NCBI RefSeq assembly: GCF_001267405.1
Contig: NZ_CP012369.1
Coordinates: 2,274,402 to 2,338,401 of the forward strand
Origin: Moorella thermoacetica
Lineage (GTDB): Bacteria > Bacillota > DSM-521 > Neomoorellales > Neomoorellaceae
Length of the DNA: 64,000 nt
Direction: 5' to 3'
Below the pieces are notes generated by a model. The model searched no databases. It saw only the letters and a program-made list of their open reading frames with translations, and was not told where the DNA came from. Shown piece by piece: positions 1 to 8,352 of this stretch. The first letter of the stretch is position 1, and the number at the start of each line of letters is the position of its first letter. The translations under genes were made by a program, and so were the position numbers.

Positions 1-389
1 ACCGTCATGCCCGCGGCCCGGTGGCCCTTGTCCAGGCGGCCGTAGTTTAGGCAGGCAGTGTACTTGCCGTCGATGCAGTTTTCACAGCGGCCGCAACCCT
101 TGTGAGCCTCGATGGCTACCCGGTCGCCGACCTGGAATTCGTCCACTGTTTCTCCCAGGGCGACAATGGTCCCGGCCCATTCATGGCCGAAGGTAAATTC
201 ACCGTAGGGAGGCATCTTTGGCATGCCCTTGGTGATAATCTTTACATCGGTGCCGCAGATGCCGCAGGCCGCCACCCTGACCAGCACCTCGCCGGGGCCG
301 GGTTTGGGCACCGGCTTTTCTACCAGGCGCACGTCGTTAGGGCCGAAGAGAACCAGGGCTTTCATTTTTTCAGGGATCATATAAGTCAT
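1..389 (-). CDS. Zinc-dependent alcohol dehydrogenase (MDR family), 5' part only
   Basis: The N-terminal 129 codons of a medium-chain Zn alcohol/polyol dehydrogenase; the rest lies beyond the left edge. The catalytic-zinc motif CGICGTD is near residue 42, GHE near residue 68, and a structural-zinc cysteine set of the C-x2-C-x2-C-x7-C type (GCGRCENC...C) is near residues 98-112. ATG at 389 follows AAGGAGGT at good spacing. It is the most distal visible gene of the LacI-controlled operon, 68 nt after the Tm-1-like gene, so it probably oxidises a polyol or hydroxy-acid intermediate of that pathway. The substrate cannot be read from the sequence. Confidence 0.9.
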   Translation of the reverse strand, partial: MTYMIPEKMKALVLFGPNDVRLVEKPVPKPGPGEVLVRVAACGICGTDVKIITKGMPKMPPYGEFTFGHEWAGTIVALGETVDEFQVGDRVAIEAHKGCGRCENCIDGKYTACLNYGRLDKGHRAAGMT

Positions 390-457
390 AGCTTTTGACC
401 TCCTTGGGAAATCACTCTACATTAACTCCAGGTCGGCGGCGTTCAGGTACTCAACCT

Positions 458-1798
458 TCACCTTGGTGCTTGCTTTACGATTGCGCTTTCTGGCGTTAAC
501 GATCGCCTCCATTTCGGGTTTTTTGGAGGGAGTGTGCCCTTCTCCACGGCTTCCCTGGGAAAGGTGCCATCTACCGGCCGAGAAACCTCCATCAACTGGT
601 GCAAAACAGCGACGGCGCTGGCGGCGAAGATCGGGTCGTTAATATGGGCGTTGAGTTTCATAAGTTTTATCCCGGGATTCAGGTTGGCCTCCAGGGACGC
701 CACCAGAGCGGCGTCGGCTTCCTGATCGTACAGGGGGCCACCGGCCCGGCCGTTTTCCGACCAGCCCTTGAGAGGGACCATCACCACCACCGGACCGCGA
801 GCGGCATTTAGCTTGGCGGCCATGACTTCGCCTACCTGGGCCAGTTCACCCCCGGTAGCCCGGACATTGGTATTGTAGGGGTTATGGTAGTGGGTCTTCC
901 GGCCTTGGAAACGCTGCGGTATGGTATCTGCCGGTCCAAAACAGAAGTAATCCAGGCCGCCCAAGGAAACAACTTGGGGAATCCCCCGCCTGCCTGCAGC
1001 TTCCAGGCGCGGCCGCAGGGGAGTATAAATATCAGCGCCATGGACCTCGCCGATCAACTCGTGGGGGGTCAGATCCAGAACGCCGTTTATTAACCCTGCT
1101 TCGATTAGTTCTTCCATGGCTGATCCGCAGGTCCCGGAAGCATGAAAGGCTATCACTTCGTAACCCAGTTCCACCAGTCGCCCCCGGGCGGCTGCTACTG
1201 CCGGGTCGGTATTGCCCAGAGCTGTGATGGCAATTACCGGCCGTTCCCCCGCCTTCAGGGGCTGGCCCCAGGCGGCCATTCCTATCACCGCCCCGGCAGC
1301 ATTGCTGAGGATAGTGCGGCTGACGGTGTTGGGACCACCCAGCAGGTCGGCTACTGAGAACATCATGGTAATGTCCTTGTACTCTACATAGGGCCGGACA
1401 TTGCCCGAGGCCACCGTAGAAACTATTAACTTGGGCAGCCCGACAGGCAAAGAGCGCATGGCCATAGCTGCTATGGCCGTACCCTGGTTGCCGCCGATGC
1501 CCAGGACGCCCGCCAGCTCTCCCCGGTCATAAAGTTCCATTAATACCCGGGCCGCTCCGCGGCCCATGGTTGCCATCATGGCATCCCGGTGCAAGGTGCC
1601 CAAATCCTTGTACTCCACCCCAGCCCGGCGGCAGATCTCTTCCCTGGAATAGGTCGCCTGAAAATTATGGGGACGATGAGTGCTGACATCCAGCACCGGG
1701 GCCTGCCAGCCATGACTGGTGATAAACTCCTGCAGAAAACGGGCTTCGGCCTCTTTGGTGTCTACTGTGGCGATAATGGCAATGTCCTTCGCTGTCAC
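458..1798 (-). CDS. Tm-1-like ATP-binding domain protein (UPF0261)
   Basis: 446 aa, the normal full length of the UPF0261/Tm-1-like family. The start (IAIIATVDTKEAEARFLQEF) and the glycine-rich GVLGIGGNQGTAIAAMAMRS region near residue 97 are family hallmarks. Bacterial members occur in catabolic operons and have no firmly established reaction; the plant homologue Tm-1 binds ATP. Here it sits between a TIM-barrel isomerase and a dehydrogenase in a LacI operon, so a role in sugar-acid breakdown is inferred. The gap to the upstream isomerase (164 nt) is occupied by a short copy of a dispersed repeat. Confidence 0.85.
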   Translation of the reverse strand: MTAKDIAIIATVDTKEAEARFLQEFITSHGWQAPVLDVSTHRPHNFQATYSREEICRRAGVEYKDLGTLHRDAMMATMGRGAARVLMELYDRGELAGVLGIGGNQGTAIAAMAMRSLPVGLPKLIVSTVASGNVRPYVEYKDITMMFSVADLLGGPNTVSRTILSNAAGAVIGMAAWGQPLKAGERPVIAITALGNTDPAVAAARGRLVELGYEVIAFHASGTCGSAMEELIEAGLINGVLDLTPHELIGEVHGADIYTPLRPRLEAAGRRGIPQVVSLGGLDYFCFGPADTIPQRFQGRKTHYHNPYNTNVRATGGELAQVGEVMAAKLNAARGPVVVMVPLKGWSENGRAGGPLYDQEADAALVASLEANLNPGIKLMKLNAHINDPIFAASAVAVLHQLMEVSRPVDGTFPREAVEKGTLPPKNPKWRRSLTPESAIVKQAPR

Positions 1799-1854
1799 AC
1801 CTTTTCTCCTCCGAAAATAACATCTGCCAAATCAGGCGATTATTGGTTTTCTTC

Positions 1855-1960
1855 CTGGAGACTGGGGGTACAGGCTTCAGGTTGCGGGTGCTTAGGCTAG
1901 CAACCTTGGCGCTTAAGTTGCTTAAGCGGCGGGGGTAGCTTGACTTTATTGCTAACGCCA
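1855..1960. repeat. Short copy of a dispersed repeat (see 31553-31790)
   Basis: This intercistronic stretch shares blocks with 31553-31790: CTGGAG, TACAGGCT, GCTAGCAA-CTTGGCG, AGTTGCTTAAGCGGCGGGGGT, GCTTGACTTT and TTGCTAACGCC in the same order. The interior present in the long copy is missing here, as in an internally deleted MITE-like element. It separates the isomerase gene from the Tm-1-like gene without breaking either one. Confidence 0.6.
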
Positions 1961-1962
1961 GT

Positions 1963-2880
1963 TTAAGCCAGGGCCCAGGCTTCCTTAATGACACGCTTGG
2001 CGTTGGCCAGAATTAACTCTGAAGTCTCGCCTGGCAGGAGGGGGCGCACCTCAGCACTCAAGACCGGCCATTTTTCCGGCCCGATGAGACCCATATCGGC
2101 CAGGAGGCGGAAATAGGCGCTGACCTGGGGCGTGTCAATCTCTCCGTCTTCCACCCCGAACCGGGGCTGCAAGTCGCCATATATGGGGTGACGCCGGTCT
2201 TTCATAACACAGTTGCCGATGTGAAAGGCCGTCAGGTAGTCTTTAACCAGGGGCAGGGCCTCCTCGGGTTTTTCCCGTAGCAACGGGAAGTGGGAGAGAT
2301 CCGCCAGGAGTCCAAACTTAGGGTAACTCGGACATAATTGTCTGGCAATATCAAAAGCATCACAGAAATGGCCAATTAAGGATTCTTTGTCAATATCCCG
2401 GTCAAAGATCTTAAGGGTAATGGCCGGGTTCCCCATCTCCCGGGCATATTCGCAGATCTGGCTCAAGGAATCGACCAGGAGTTTCTTCGCTTCCTCCCGC
2501 CGTTCCGCACCGGGGTCTTTACCCGCCGGGATGCGTACGGCCACGGCACCCAGGTCCGAGGCCTCCTTCAGGCAGTTAAAGACCTGCTTGATGGCCCGCT
2601 TTCTCTCCCCGGGCTCCAGGGAATTTAGGTTTAATTTCTGGGAAAAGATAGCTGGCTGGCAGGCGTAGCAAACCTCCAGGTGGGCAATTCTCAATAAACG
2701 GGCGGCTTCCATACGTTGCTTGATATCCCGAATCCAGCCGACTTCCACGGCGGTAAAAAAATCGTCTTCAGCAATACGTTGCAGTGTCTCGACCACCGGC
2801 CCGGTCCCATTGACGACCTCGGGGAAGGCTTTGAAATGGACGATCCCCACCTTCATATACTCATAAATGGAGGCCCGCAT
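1963..2880 (-). CDS. Sugar phosphate isomerase/epimerase (xylose-isomerase-like TIM barrel)
   Basis: 305 aa, typical for the AP-endonuclease-2 / xylose-isomerase-like TIM barrel family. Barrel-strand features are visible: an early VGIVHFKAFPEV strand, LGAVAVRIPAGKD mid-protein, FGLLADLSHFPLLRE (a metal-binding Asp/His strand) and TAFHIGNCVMKDRRHPIYGD near residue 215. Such proteins isomerise, epimerise or decarboxylate keto-sugar acids. Third catabolic gene of the LacI operon, 67 nt after the class II aldolase. ATG 2880 has a GGGGGA-rich region upstream; an internal ATG at 2856 is the alternative start. Substrate unknown. Confidence 0.85.
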   Translation of the reverse strand: MRASIYEYMKVGIVHFKAFPEVVNGTGPVVETLQRIAEDDFFTAVEVGWIRDIKQRMEAARLLRIAHLEVCYACQPAIFSQKLNLNSLEPGERKRAIKQVFNCLKEASDLGAVAVRIPAGKDPGAERREEAKKLLVDSLSQICEYAREMGNPAITLKIFDRDIDKESLIGHFCDAFDIARQLCPSYPKFGLLADLSHFPLLREKPEEALPLVKDYLTAFHIGNCVMKDRRHPIYGDLQPRFGVEDGEIDTPQVSAYFRLLADMGLIGPEKWPVLSAEVRPLLPGETSELILANAKRVIKEAWALA

Positions 2881-2947
2881 CCCTTAATCCCCCCTTAATT
2901 TAAATCATTTAGATGAAATGTAAATCAATTCTCGCGACCAAAAAAAT

Positions 2948-3541
2948 TTAACCCAGCTGAGCCATCAGGAAGGCTACCCTGGCATTATCCTCCAGGACGT
3001 CGGCCAGGTAAAAAGCCCGGTGGACATCCGGACCCACGGTGATAAAGCCATGGCGGGTCATTACAGCGGCCTTAAGTTCAGGATCTTTAAAGGCCCTGTT
3101 GACCATTTCAGCCAGTTCTACTGAACCCGCCGGTGCAAAGCCAATAATGCCGATCTTACCCAGGTTACCTTCGGCCGCCGCCGTGACTACGGGTAAATCG
3201 CCCCTGGCGGTTACATAGGCCGTGGCGTAAGCCGAATGGCCGTGGAAGACAGCTCCAACCTCCGGCCGGGCCTTCATGATGCCCAGGTGGAAGCGGATCT
3301 CTTTGGAGGGTTTACCTAAACCGGCCAGAATGTTGCCTTCCAGATCTACCAGCACGAAATCTTCCGGCTCTACGTCGCCGAAGGATTTACCAGTAGCTTT
3401 AATCAGGACCTGTTCCGGGTGACCGGGAACCCGGGCACTGATGTTACCGCTGGTGGCCGATGTGAGGTTACGGGCAAAGATTTGCCTGCTCACAGCAACC
3501 AGTTCCTGCTGCAATCCAGTAATCGCGTCGAGATCTGTCAT
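2948..3541 (-). CDS. Class II aldolase/adducin family protein (fuculose/ribulose phosphate aldolase-like)
   Basis: 197 aa, a compact class II aldolase. The catalytic/zinc region shows a Glu in PSKEIRFHLGI (about residue 80), the HGHSAY His-x-His pair (about residue 100) and a third His in MTRHGFITVG (about residue 164). NLTSATSGNISARVPG is the usual phosphate-loop-like segment. Family members cleave sugar-1-phosphates such as L-fuculose-1-P, or decarboxylate/epimerise related sugars. ATG 3541 is preceded by GGGAGGAAGG. It lies 88 nt after the creatininase gene, the gap holding a 15-bp hairpin. The exact substrate is not deducible. Confidence 0.88.
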   Translation of the reverse strand: MTDLDAITGLQQELVAVSRQIFARNLTSATSGNISARVPGHPEQVLIKATGKSFGDVEPEDFVLVDLEGNILAGLGKPSKEIRFHLGIMKARPEVGAVFHGHSAYATAYVTARGDLPVVTAAAEGNLGKIGIIGFAPAGSVELAEMVNRAFKDPELKAAVMTRHGFITVGPDVHRAFYLADVLEDNARVAFLMAQLG

Positions 3542-3566
3542 TGCTACCTTCCTCCCAACCCCGGCC

Positions 3567-3602
3567 CGGCTACAGGCCGGGCTCGTCCCCGGCCTGTAGC
3601 CG
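3567..3602 (-). other. Perfect 15-bp intercistronic hairpin
   Basis: Arms at 3567-3581 and 3588-3602 are exact reverse complements around a 6-nt loop. It lies between the creatininase stop and the aldolase ribosome binding site, inside an operon. There is no U-tract, so it is not a normal terminator; an mRNA stability or differential expression element is more likely. Confidence 0.75.
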
Positions 3603-3629
3603 TAAACAGGGGGTCTGGTTTACCTTTCT

Positions 3630-4478
3630 TTAAGCCCTCTCGGGGAAATCGCGGTTCTCTACTTTGAATGGAAACTTCTTCACTTCCTCCAGGAAGGCCG
3701 CCAGGTGCTCGGCTTCTTTTTCAAATAGCTTCAGGCCCTTTTCTTTGGTACCCCGGAAGGGGTTCCCAATGGTGGCGTGATCGGAGTACTCGTGGTGCTC
3801 CATGGGTACGAAGATATTTTCCGAACCCCGGAACATGACCGTCACGGTGCCGTCCTTCTTGGAAAAGTTGGGGCCCATCCAGGCCGGGGCATGAGCGCGG
3901 TCGTTGACTGCCCGGCTCATATCGACCAACCTTTCATCATAGGCCATCATCTGAGCGGTCTCCATTTCGCCGGCGTGCCAGCCAGGGGTTTCTTCCGGGG
4001 GACCCTCGAGGATGCCTTTAACTACTTCACATTCACGCTCGGTCGGGGTCTTGTAAAAGGCGACAAAAGCGCCGGTCTGATAGCGCAGTTTACGGAGGAG
4101 TTCGTCAATAGGCTTGGTGTTGGAGCCGTGATGGGTGACAAAGACGATTTTATTGGCGCCGTGGTAAATCAGGCTGCGGGCGATATCGTAGAGCACCCGG
4201 CGGAAGGTCTCGGCAGACAGGGTTACCGTGCCACAACCTTCGCCGACCCGGCCCATGTGGTGGGCTGAATAGCCAAAGGGGAGCAAGGGTGTATAAGGAA
4301 CATTGGCAATCTTGGCAGCTCTTTCAGTAACGGAAATAGTTGTAAAACTGTCGGTGCCAAGGGGGACGTGAGCGCCGTGCTTCTCACAACTACCCACCGG
4401 CACCATGACGGTATCGGTTTCTTTGAACCACTCTTGGGCATCGACGTAGGAGCATTCTAAGAGGTTGTAGCTTTTCAT
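3630..4478 (-). CDS. Creatininase family protein (amidohydrolase)
   Basis: 282 aa. The binuclear metal site of the creatininase/MftE-like family is readable: GSCEKHGAHVPLGTDS (about residues 28-43, with E, H and D ligands), THHGSN (about residue 117) and WHAGEMETAQM (about residue 167, His and Glu ligands). Family members hydrolyse creatinine-like cyclic amides or other amides and lactone-like bonds. The gene begins 19 nt after the lacI stop, so it is the first enzyme gene of the operon. The association with a class II aldolase, isomerase and dehydrogenase suggests opening of a lactone or lactam before C-C cleavage; that is inference. Confidence 0.88.
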   Translation of the reverse strand: MKSYNLLECSYVDAQEWFKETDTVMVPVGSCEKHGAHVPLGTDSFTTISVTERAAKIANVPYTPLLPFGYSAHHMGRVGEGCGTVTLSAETFRRVLYDIARSLIYHGANKIVFVTHHGSNTKPIDELLRKLRYQTGAFVAFYKTPTERECEVVKGILEGPPEETPGWHAGEMETAQMMAYDERLVDMSRAVNDRAHAPAWMGPNFSKKDGTVTVMFRGSENIFVPMEHHEYSDHATIGNPFRGTKEKGLKLFEKEAEHLAAFLEEVKKFPFKVENRDFPERA

Positions 4479-4497
4479 TGGACATGCCTCCTGCCAG

Positions 4498-5499
4498 TTA
4501 TTTAATTATAGTAGAGTCCCGGACCTGGAGCTTGGTAGCCAGGGTGGTGACCGGCGGCACCTCCCGGCCGGCGAGGAGCTCAGCCAGCACCTTCATGGCC
4601 GTTACCCCCAGGTCATAGACAGGAACAGCAACGGTAGAAAGCTGGGGGGTGATAAAGGAAGCGAGGGGAATATTGTCAAAGCCCATAACTGCTATATCGC
4701 CGGGAACCTGTAAGCCCCGTTCCTGAAGGGCCTTCATAGCCCCGATAGCCATCAAATCGTTATGGGCAAAGATAGCCGTTATAGCCCCGGGGCCCCTGAG
4801 GGGCAGCCGGTCAATAGCCTGGTACCCGCTCTCGAATTCAAAATTACCTTCAACGATTAAAAGGGGGTCTACTTTCATACCTCGCCCGGCCAGGGCACAC
4901 CGGTAACCATCCAGGCGATCACTGGCTGTAGTTGAGGTCGCCGGTCCAGTGATAGTTGCGATACGCCTGTGTCCCAGGGATAGCAGATGCTCTACCGCCT
5001 CCCGTGCCGCCAGGGTATTATTCACCTGCACCGCCGGCAGTTTGCCACGGTGACGTCCGATAACCACGGTAGCTATTCTTTCCTGGTCGAAAAAGTGGCT
5101 CTGGCTGGCGTCTTCCACGGCCCCGCCGCCGGTAAAGATTACTCCGTCCACCCGCTTTTCCCGTAGCACTCTTAAGTATTCCTGAGTACGTTCACGGGAA
5201 CGGTCGGTATTGCAGAGGATAACCGTGTAACCGGATTCATGGGCCACGTCCTCGACGCCCCGGACGATGCCGGGGTAGTAGGGGTTGGCGATATCCGGCA
5301 GGATAAGGCCAATGGTCCTGGTTTCATTGAGCTGCAGGCTGCGGGCCGCGGCGTTGGGGCAAAAGCCGAGTTCTTCGATGGCTGCTAGAACGCGCTGTTT
5401 GGTAGCAGGACTGATAGGATGCTGGCTGTTGTTGAGGACCCGGGAGACCGTAGTAACCGACACCCCGGCATGTCTGGCTACGTCTTTAATAGTGACCAC
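4498..5499 (-). CDS. LacI family transcriptional regulator
   Basis: 333 aa, full-length LacI/GalR type. The N-terminal helix-turn-helix VTIKDVARHAGVSVTTVSRV and hinge LNNSQHPIS are followed by a periplasmic-binding-protein-like effector domain (TIGLILPDIANPYYP near residue 62; GFDNIPLASFITPQLSTV near residue 273). It is first in the operon it presumably controls, with a strong promoter and three AACGTT-centred palindromic sites directly upstream (5561-5669), so autoregulation is expected. The effector is unknown, probably a sugar-acid or its catabolite. Confidence 0.95.
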   Translation of the reverse strand: MVTIKDVARHAGVSVTTVSRVLNNSQHPISPATKQRVLAAIEELGFCPNAAARSLQLNETRTIGLILPDIANPYYPGIVRGVEDVAHESGYTVILCNTDRSRERTQEYLRVLREKRVDGVIFTGGGAVEDASQSHFFDQERIATVVIGRHRGKLPAVQVNNTLAAREAVEHLLSLGHRRIATITGPATSTTASDRLDGYRCALAGRGMKVDPLLIVEGNFEFESGYQAIDRLPLRGPGAITAIFAHNDLMAIGAMKALQERGLQVPGDIAVMGFDNIPLASFITPQLSTVAVPVYDLGVTAMKVLAELLAGREVPPVTTLATKLQVRDSTIIK

Positions 5500-5560
5500 C
5501 GGCTTTCGCCTCCTTTTCCAGGCTCTCTTGATAAACCTTTCTTACTTGAGCAGGTTTCTG

Positions 5561-5574
5561 GGAAAACGTTTTCC
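5561..5574. promoter_or_regulatory. LacI-type operator O1 (perfect palindrome)
   Basis: GGAAAACGTTTTCC, a perfect 14-bp palindrome with the central CpG typical of LacI/GalR operators, placed about 12-25 nt downstream of the -10, where bound repressor would block initiation or early elongation. Confidence 0.8.
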
Positions 5575-5585
5575 TTCCGGTTTTA

Positions 5586-5614
5586 AGTCTACCACTCCCA
5601 GACGAAGATGTCAA
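5586..5614 (-). promoter_or_regulatory. Promoter of the lacI-led catabolic operon
   Basis: On the minus strand TTGACA (5614-5609), 17-nt spacer, TAGACT (5591-5586). It reads into lacI and is bracketed by LacI-type operators: one just downstream at 5561-5574 and two upstream at 5624-5636 and 5656-5669. Confidence 0.8.
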
Positions 5615-5623
5615 CACCTTTTC

Positions 5624-5669
5624 GGAAAACGTTACCCCTTTTTGTTTTTATTTAAGGTTAACGTTTGCC
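5624..5669. promoter_or_regulatory. Two auxiliary LacI-type operators
   Basis: GGAAAACGTTACC at 5624-5636 and GGTTAACGTTTGCC at 5656-5669 share the AACGTT core with O1. They lie upstream of the -35, at distances suggesting looping or cooperative binding by a tetrameric repressor. Confidence 0.65.
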
Positions 5670-5718
5670 TAAATAAAAACCTCCCTGCTGGAGCAGAGAG
5701 GCTGCCCCTGCCGGGAGG
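5670..5718 (-). terminator. Rho-independent terminator of the fadR-like gene
   Basis: On the minus strand CCTCCC (5718-5713) pairs with GGGAGG (5685-5680), with a largely paired interior, followed by TTTTTATTT. It lies about 100 nt beyond the stop of the 5822-6520 gene and insulates it from the lacI operon. Confidence 0.75.
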
Positions 5719-5821
5719 CCAACACCTTAAGATTCCCTCGAAAAATTTAAGCCCGCCTTTCATCCCTCCTTCGTACCTCGCTGCGCGAGCAATGAAGGCT
5801 CAGGCATTAGCTACATAGGGG

Positions 5822-6520
5822 TCACTTCTTCAACTTCTGGGCGACAAAACGCAAGTGCTTGGCCATTGCCTTGCGAGCGCTATCGGCAGCCCCGGAGATA
5901 ATGGCCTGGGTAATCTCGCTATGCTGTTCATAAAGCAACCTTGCATTTTCCAGGTTGGAGTATAACTGTTGACGTTTAGTGGCCAGGGTCTGGGCAATGG
6001 TATCGGCAATGGTATACATCAGGCGTGAGACAATGGGATTATGGGTCATTCCGGCAATGGTCAAGTGAAAGCGGACGTCAGTATCCTCCTGGAGAAAGCC
6101 ACGGGCGAGTTCATCGGCCATATGCTGGAGTATACCCACCAGTTTTTCCTTTTCCTCGGTGGTCGCCCGCTGCGCCGCCAGGTAAACTATTTCCCGTTCA
6201 AGGATCTGCCTGGCTTCCAGCAGATATATGACTTGCTGTTCTTCCAGGAGCAAAGCCATAACCAGGGGCTGGATAATGTCACTGTCCTGGACCTGGCGGA
6301 CAAAGGTCCCCTCCCCGGCCCTTACTTCCAGGATACCCATGGTAGTTAGAGCGCGGATGGCCTCCCGTACAGACGCCCGGCTGACACCAAGTTTATCCGA
6401 CAATTCCCTTTCGGAGAAGAATCGCTCCCCGGGCATGAGCTTCCCTTCGCTCAGGGACTTTTTGACCTGCTCGACTATTTCTTCGTAGATCTTTTTAGTT
6501 TTAATGGGCTTGAATTCCAT
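5822..6520 (-). CDS. FadR/GntR family transcriptional regulator (FCD domain)
   Basis: 232 aa from ATG 6520, which has GAGG at 8-nt spacing; an ATG six bases upstream (6526) is the alternative. Winged-helix region: ERELSDKLGVSRASVREAIR (about residues 38-57). The C-terminal FCD ligand/metal domain shows TDVRFHLTIAG and later His residues. It closely parallels the regulator at 46013-46714 (both begin with PI-TKKIYEEIV and share the RAGEGTFV/RPGEGTFV turn), so the two are paralogues. It is flanked by pdp and the lacI operon, so its target is unclear; its promoter region is repeat-rich. Confidence 0.93.
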   Translation of the reverse strand: MEFKPIKTKKIYEEIVEQVKKSLSEGKLMPGERFFSERELSDKLGVSRASVREAIRALTTMGILEVRAGEGTFVRQVQDSDIIQPLVMALLLEEQQVIYLLEARQILEREIVYLAAQRATTEEKEKLVGILQHMADELARGFLQEDTDVRFHLTIAGMTHNPIVSRLMYTIADTIAQTLATKRQQLYSNLENARLLYEQHSEITQAIISGAADSARKAMAKHLRFVAQKLKK

Positions 6521-6545
6521 CGACATTACCTCAAGTTGTTTTTGA

Positions 6546-6574
6546 TTATTATCACATTTTTAAGGCGATAGCAA
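6546..6574 (-). promoter_or_regulatory. Probable promoter of the fadR-like gene, with tandem upstream repeats
   Basis: Minus strand TTGCTA (6574-6569), 17-nt spacer, TAATAA (6551-6546). Directly upstream are two copies of TACCTTGACA (6576-6585 and 6587-6596, 11-bp period), and further upstream two near-identical 17-mers at 6616-6632 and 6662-6678, one mismatch apart. These are candidate regulator sites. Confidence 0.5.
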
Positions 6575-6767
6575 TTACCTTGACACTACCTTGACATGGA
6601 AAAGTTGCTATTCCTCCGGCTCATTGTTTCCCCATTGACACCATGCGACAGCGGACTACCCCCGGCTCATGGTTTCCCGCGTCCTTGCCGTGTAGGCCAG
6701 ATAAAGTGTTTATCGACAAAGAATGGTAAAAATGGCCATATTGATGGTCCCCACTATGCTCCCGAAT

Positions 6768-8075
6768 TTATCCCCTGATTATCTCATACACCAGGGGTTG
6801 CGGGGTGGGCGGTGCGGCGGCCAGAATATAGGCCGCCAGGAATCTCTCCCGGGCTGCCTCCAGGTTGGCCCGGTCGTTGACGTGGAATACAGCCAGGGGC
6901 TCGCCGGCGTTAACATAATCTCCCAGACGTTTTTTTAGTTCGATACCAACCGCCAGGTCGATGGGGCTTTCTTTGGTTATTCGCCCGGCCCCCAGGAGCA
7001 TAGCCGCCTCGCCCACCAGGCGTGCCTGGACGGCGCTGATGTAGCCGCTGCTTAGGGCGGCAATGGTAACCTGATCCGTGGCGCGGGGGAGAAGTTCCGG
7101 CCGGTCGACTACCGCCGGGTCGCCGCCCTGGGCGGCAATGAACCGCCGGAATTTGGCCAGGGCGGCGCCACCGGCCAGGAGCTCCTCCAGACGCCGGCGC
7201 GCCTCACCGTCACTACCGGTAGCCCCGGCCAGTAGAAGCATCTGGCTGCCCAGGGTGAGGCAAACCTCCCGCAACTCCCGCGGCCCGCCGCCGGATAAAA
7301 CGGCGATGGCCTCCCCGACTTCCAGGGCGTTGCCCACCATCATCCCCAGGGGTTCGTCCATATTGGTAATCACAGCTACCACCCGCCGCCCCATCTCCCG
7401 GCCCAGATCCACCATGATCCGGGCCAGTTCCCGGGCCGACTCCAGGTCGGGCATAAAGGCGCCGCTGCCAACCTTGACATCGAGGACTATGGCGTCGGCG
7501 CCAGCGGCGATCTTTTTGCTCATTACACTGCTGGCAATGAGGGGTATGCTCTCAACAGTCGCTGTGACGTCCCGCAGGGCGTAGAGCTTGCCGTCAGCCG
7601 GGGCCAGCTTCCCCGTGGGAGCAGTGACGGCCAGGCCGATCTCCTTTACCTGGCGAATCATCTCTTCCCGCGTCAGCTGCACCCTGAAGCCGGGGATGGA
7701 TTCCAGTTTGTCAATAGTGCCCCCAGTGTGTCCCAGGCCGCGGCCGGACATCTTAACTACCGGCACTCCGGCGGCGGCCACCAGGGGCGCCAGGACCAAG
7801 GTGGTGGTGTCGGCCACACCTCCGGTACTGTGCTTGTCGACCTTCACCCCCGGGATGGAACTCCACTCAATCTGTTCCCCCGAGGCTATCATGGCCCTGG
7901 TGAGGGCCGCCGTTTCCTCCCGGTCCAGGCCGCGAAAATAGACGGCCATGAGAAAGGCTGCCATCTGATAGTCGGGGATTATCCCGGCCGTATAATCCCG
8001 TATCATGGCCTCAATTTCGGCTGGGGCCAGGGCCTGGCCCTCCCGCTTGCGACGGATTAAGTCAAGCATCTGCAT
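6768..8075 (-). CDS. pdp: Pyrimidine-nucleoside phosphorylase
   Basis: 435 aa, normal for the thymidine/pyrimidine-nucleoside phosphorylase family (NP-II). Phosphate- and base-binding motifs are present: KVDKHSTGGVADTTTLVLAP (about residues 79-98), KMSGRGLGHTGGTIDKLESI (about residues 108-127), VMSKKIAAGADAIVLDVKVGSGAFM (about residue 184) and a C-terminal ferredoxin-like domain. It cleaves uridine, thymidine and deoxyuridine with phosphate to free base and pentose-1-P for salvage. Cytoplasmic homodimer in the family. GGGAGG lies upstream of ATG 8075. No deoC, cdd or nucleoside transporter is adjacent. Confidence 0.95.
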   Translation of the reverse strand: MQMLDLIRRKREGQALAPAEIEAMIRDYTAGIIPDYQMAAFLMAVYFRGLDREETAALTRAMIASGEQIEWSSIPGVKVDKHSTGGVADTTTLVLAPLVAAAGVPVVKMSGRGLGHTGGTIDKLESIPGFRVQLTREEMIRQVKEIGLAVTAPTGKLAPADGKLYALRDVTATVESIPLIASSVMSKKIAAGADAIVLDVKVGSGAFMPDLESARELARIMVDLGREMGRRVVAVITNMDEPLGMMVGNALEVGEAIAVLSGGGPRELREVCLTLGSQMLLLAGATGSDGEARRRLEELLAGGAALAKFRRFIAAQGGDPAVVDRPELLPRATDQVTIAALSSGYISAVQARLVGEAAMLLGAGRITKESPIDLAVGIELKKRLGDYVNAGEPLAVFHVNDRANLEAARERFLAAYILAAAPPTPQPLVYEIIRG

Positions 8076-8139
8076 AATTATATAAACCTCCCGCTAATTG
8101 AAAACCCGGTGCCCCCACCGTACTGGAACTCAGACAAGG

Positions 8140-8169
8140 ACCTTGATGCTCTGTCAATAGTATCAAGGT
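8140..8169. other. Intergenic hairpin between iorB and pdp
   Basis: ACCTTGAT (8140-8147) and ATCAAGGT (8162-8169) pair around a 14-nt loop. A T-run follows only on the plus strand, where no gene precedes it, so it is not a convincing terminator for iorB. The remaining iorB-pdp gap (8076-8352) shows nothing else. Confidence 0.45.
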
Positions 8170-8352
8170 TTTTTCATTACTTCCACAACATGATGATAAT
8201 TACGACTACCAAGGGTTAGGAGTATAGGACAGTTCCGGTGATTTGAAGCCTCTCGGATACTGTGATCATCCGGCCCCACCTGCCATGAGGTTTATTAACC
8301 CCGGCAGGCGGGACCTTATCCCCCTGGTTCTAGATATATCCCGCAACTATTA

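Noticed and set aside
8140-8174. Hairpin plus T-run as a terminator
   Set aside because: The T-run is on the plus strand, where no gene precedes it; for iorB on the minus strand the tail is not U-rich.
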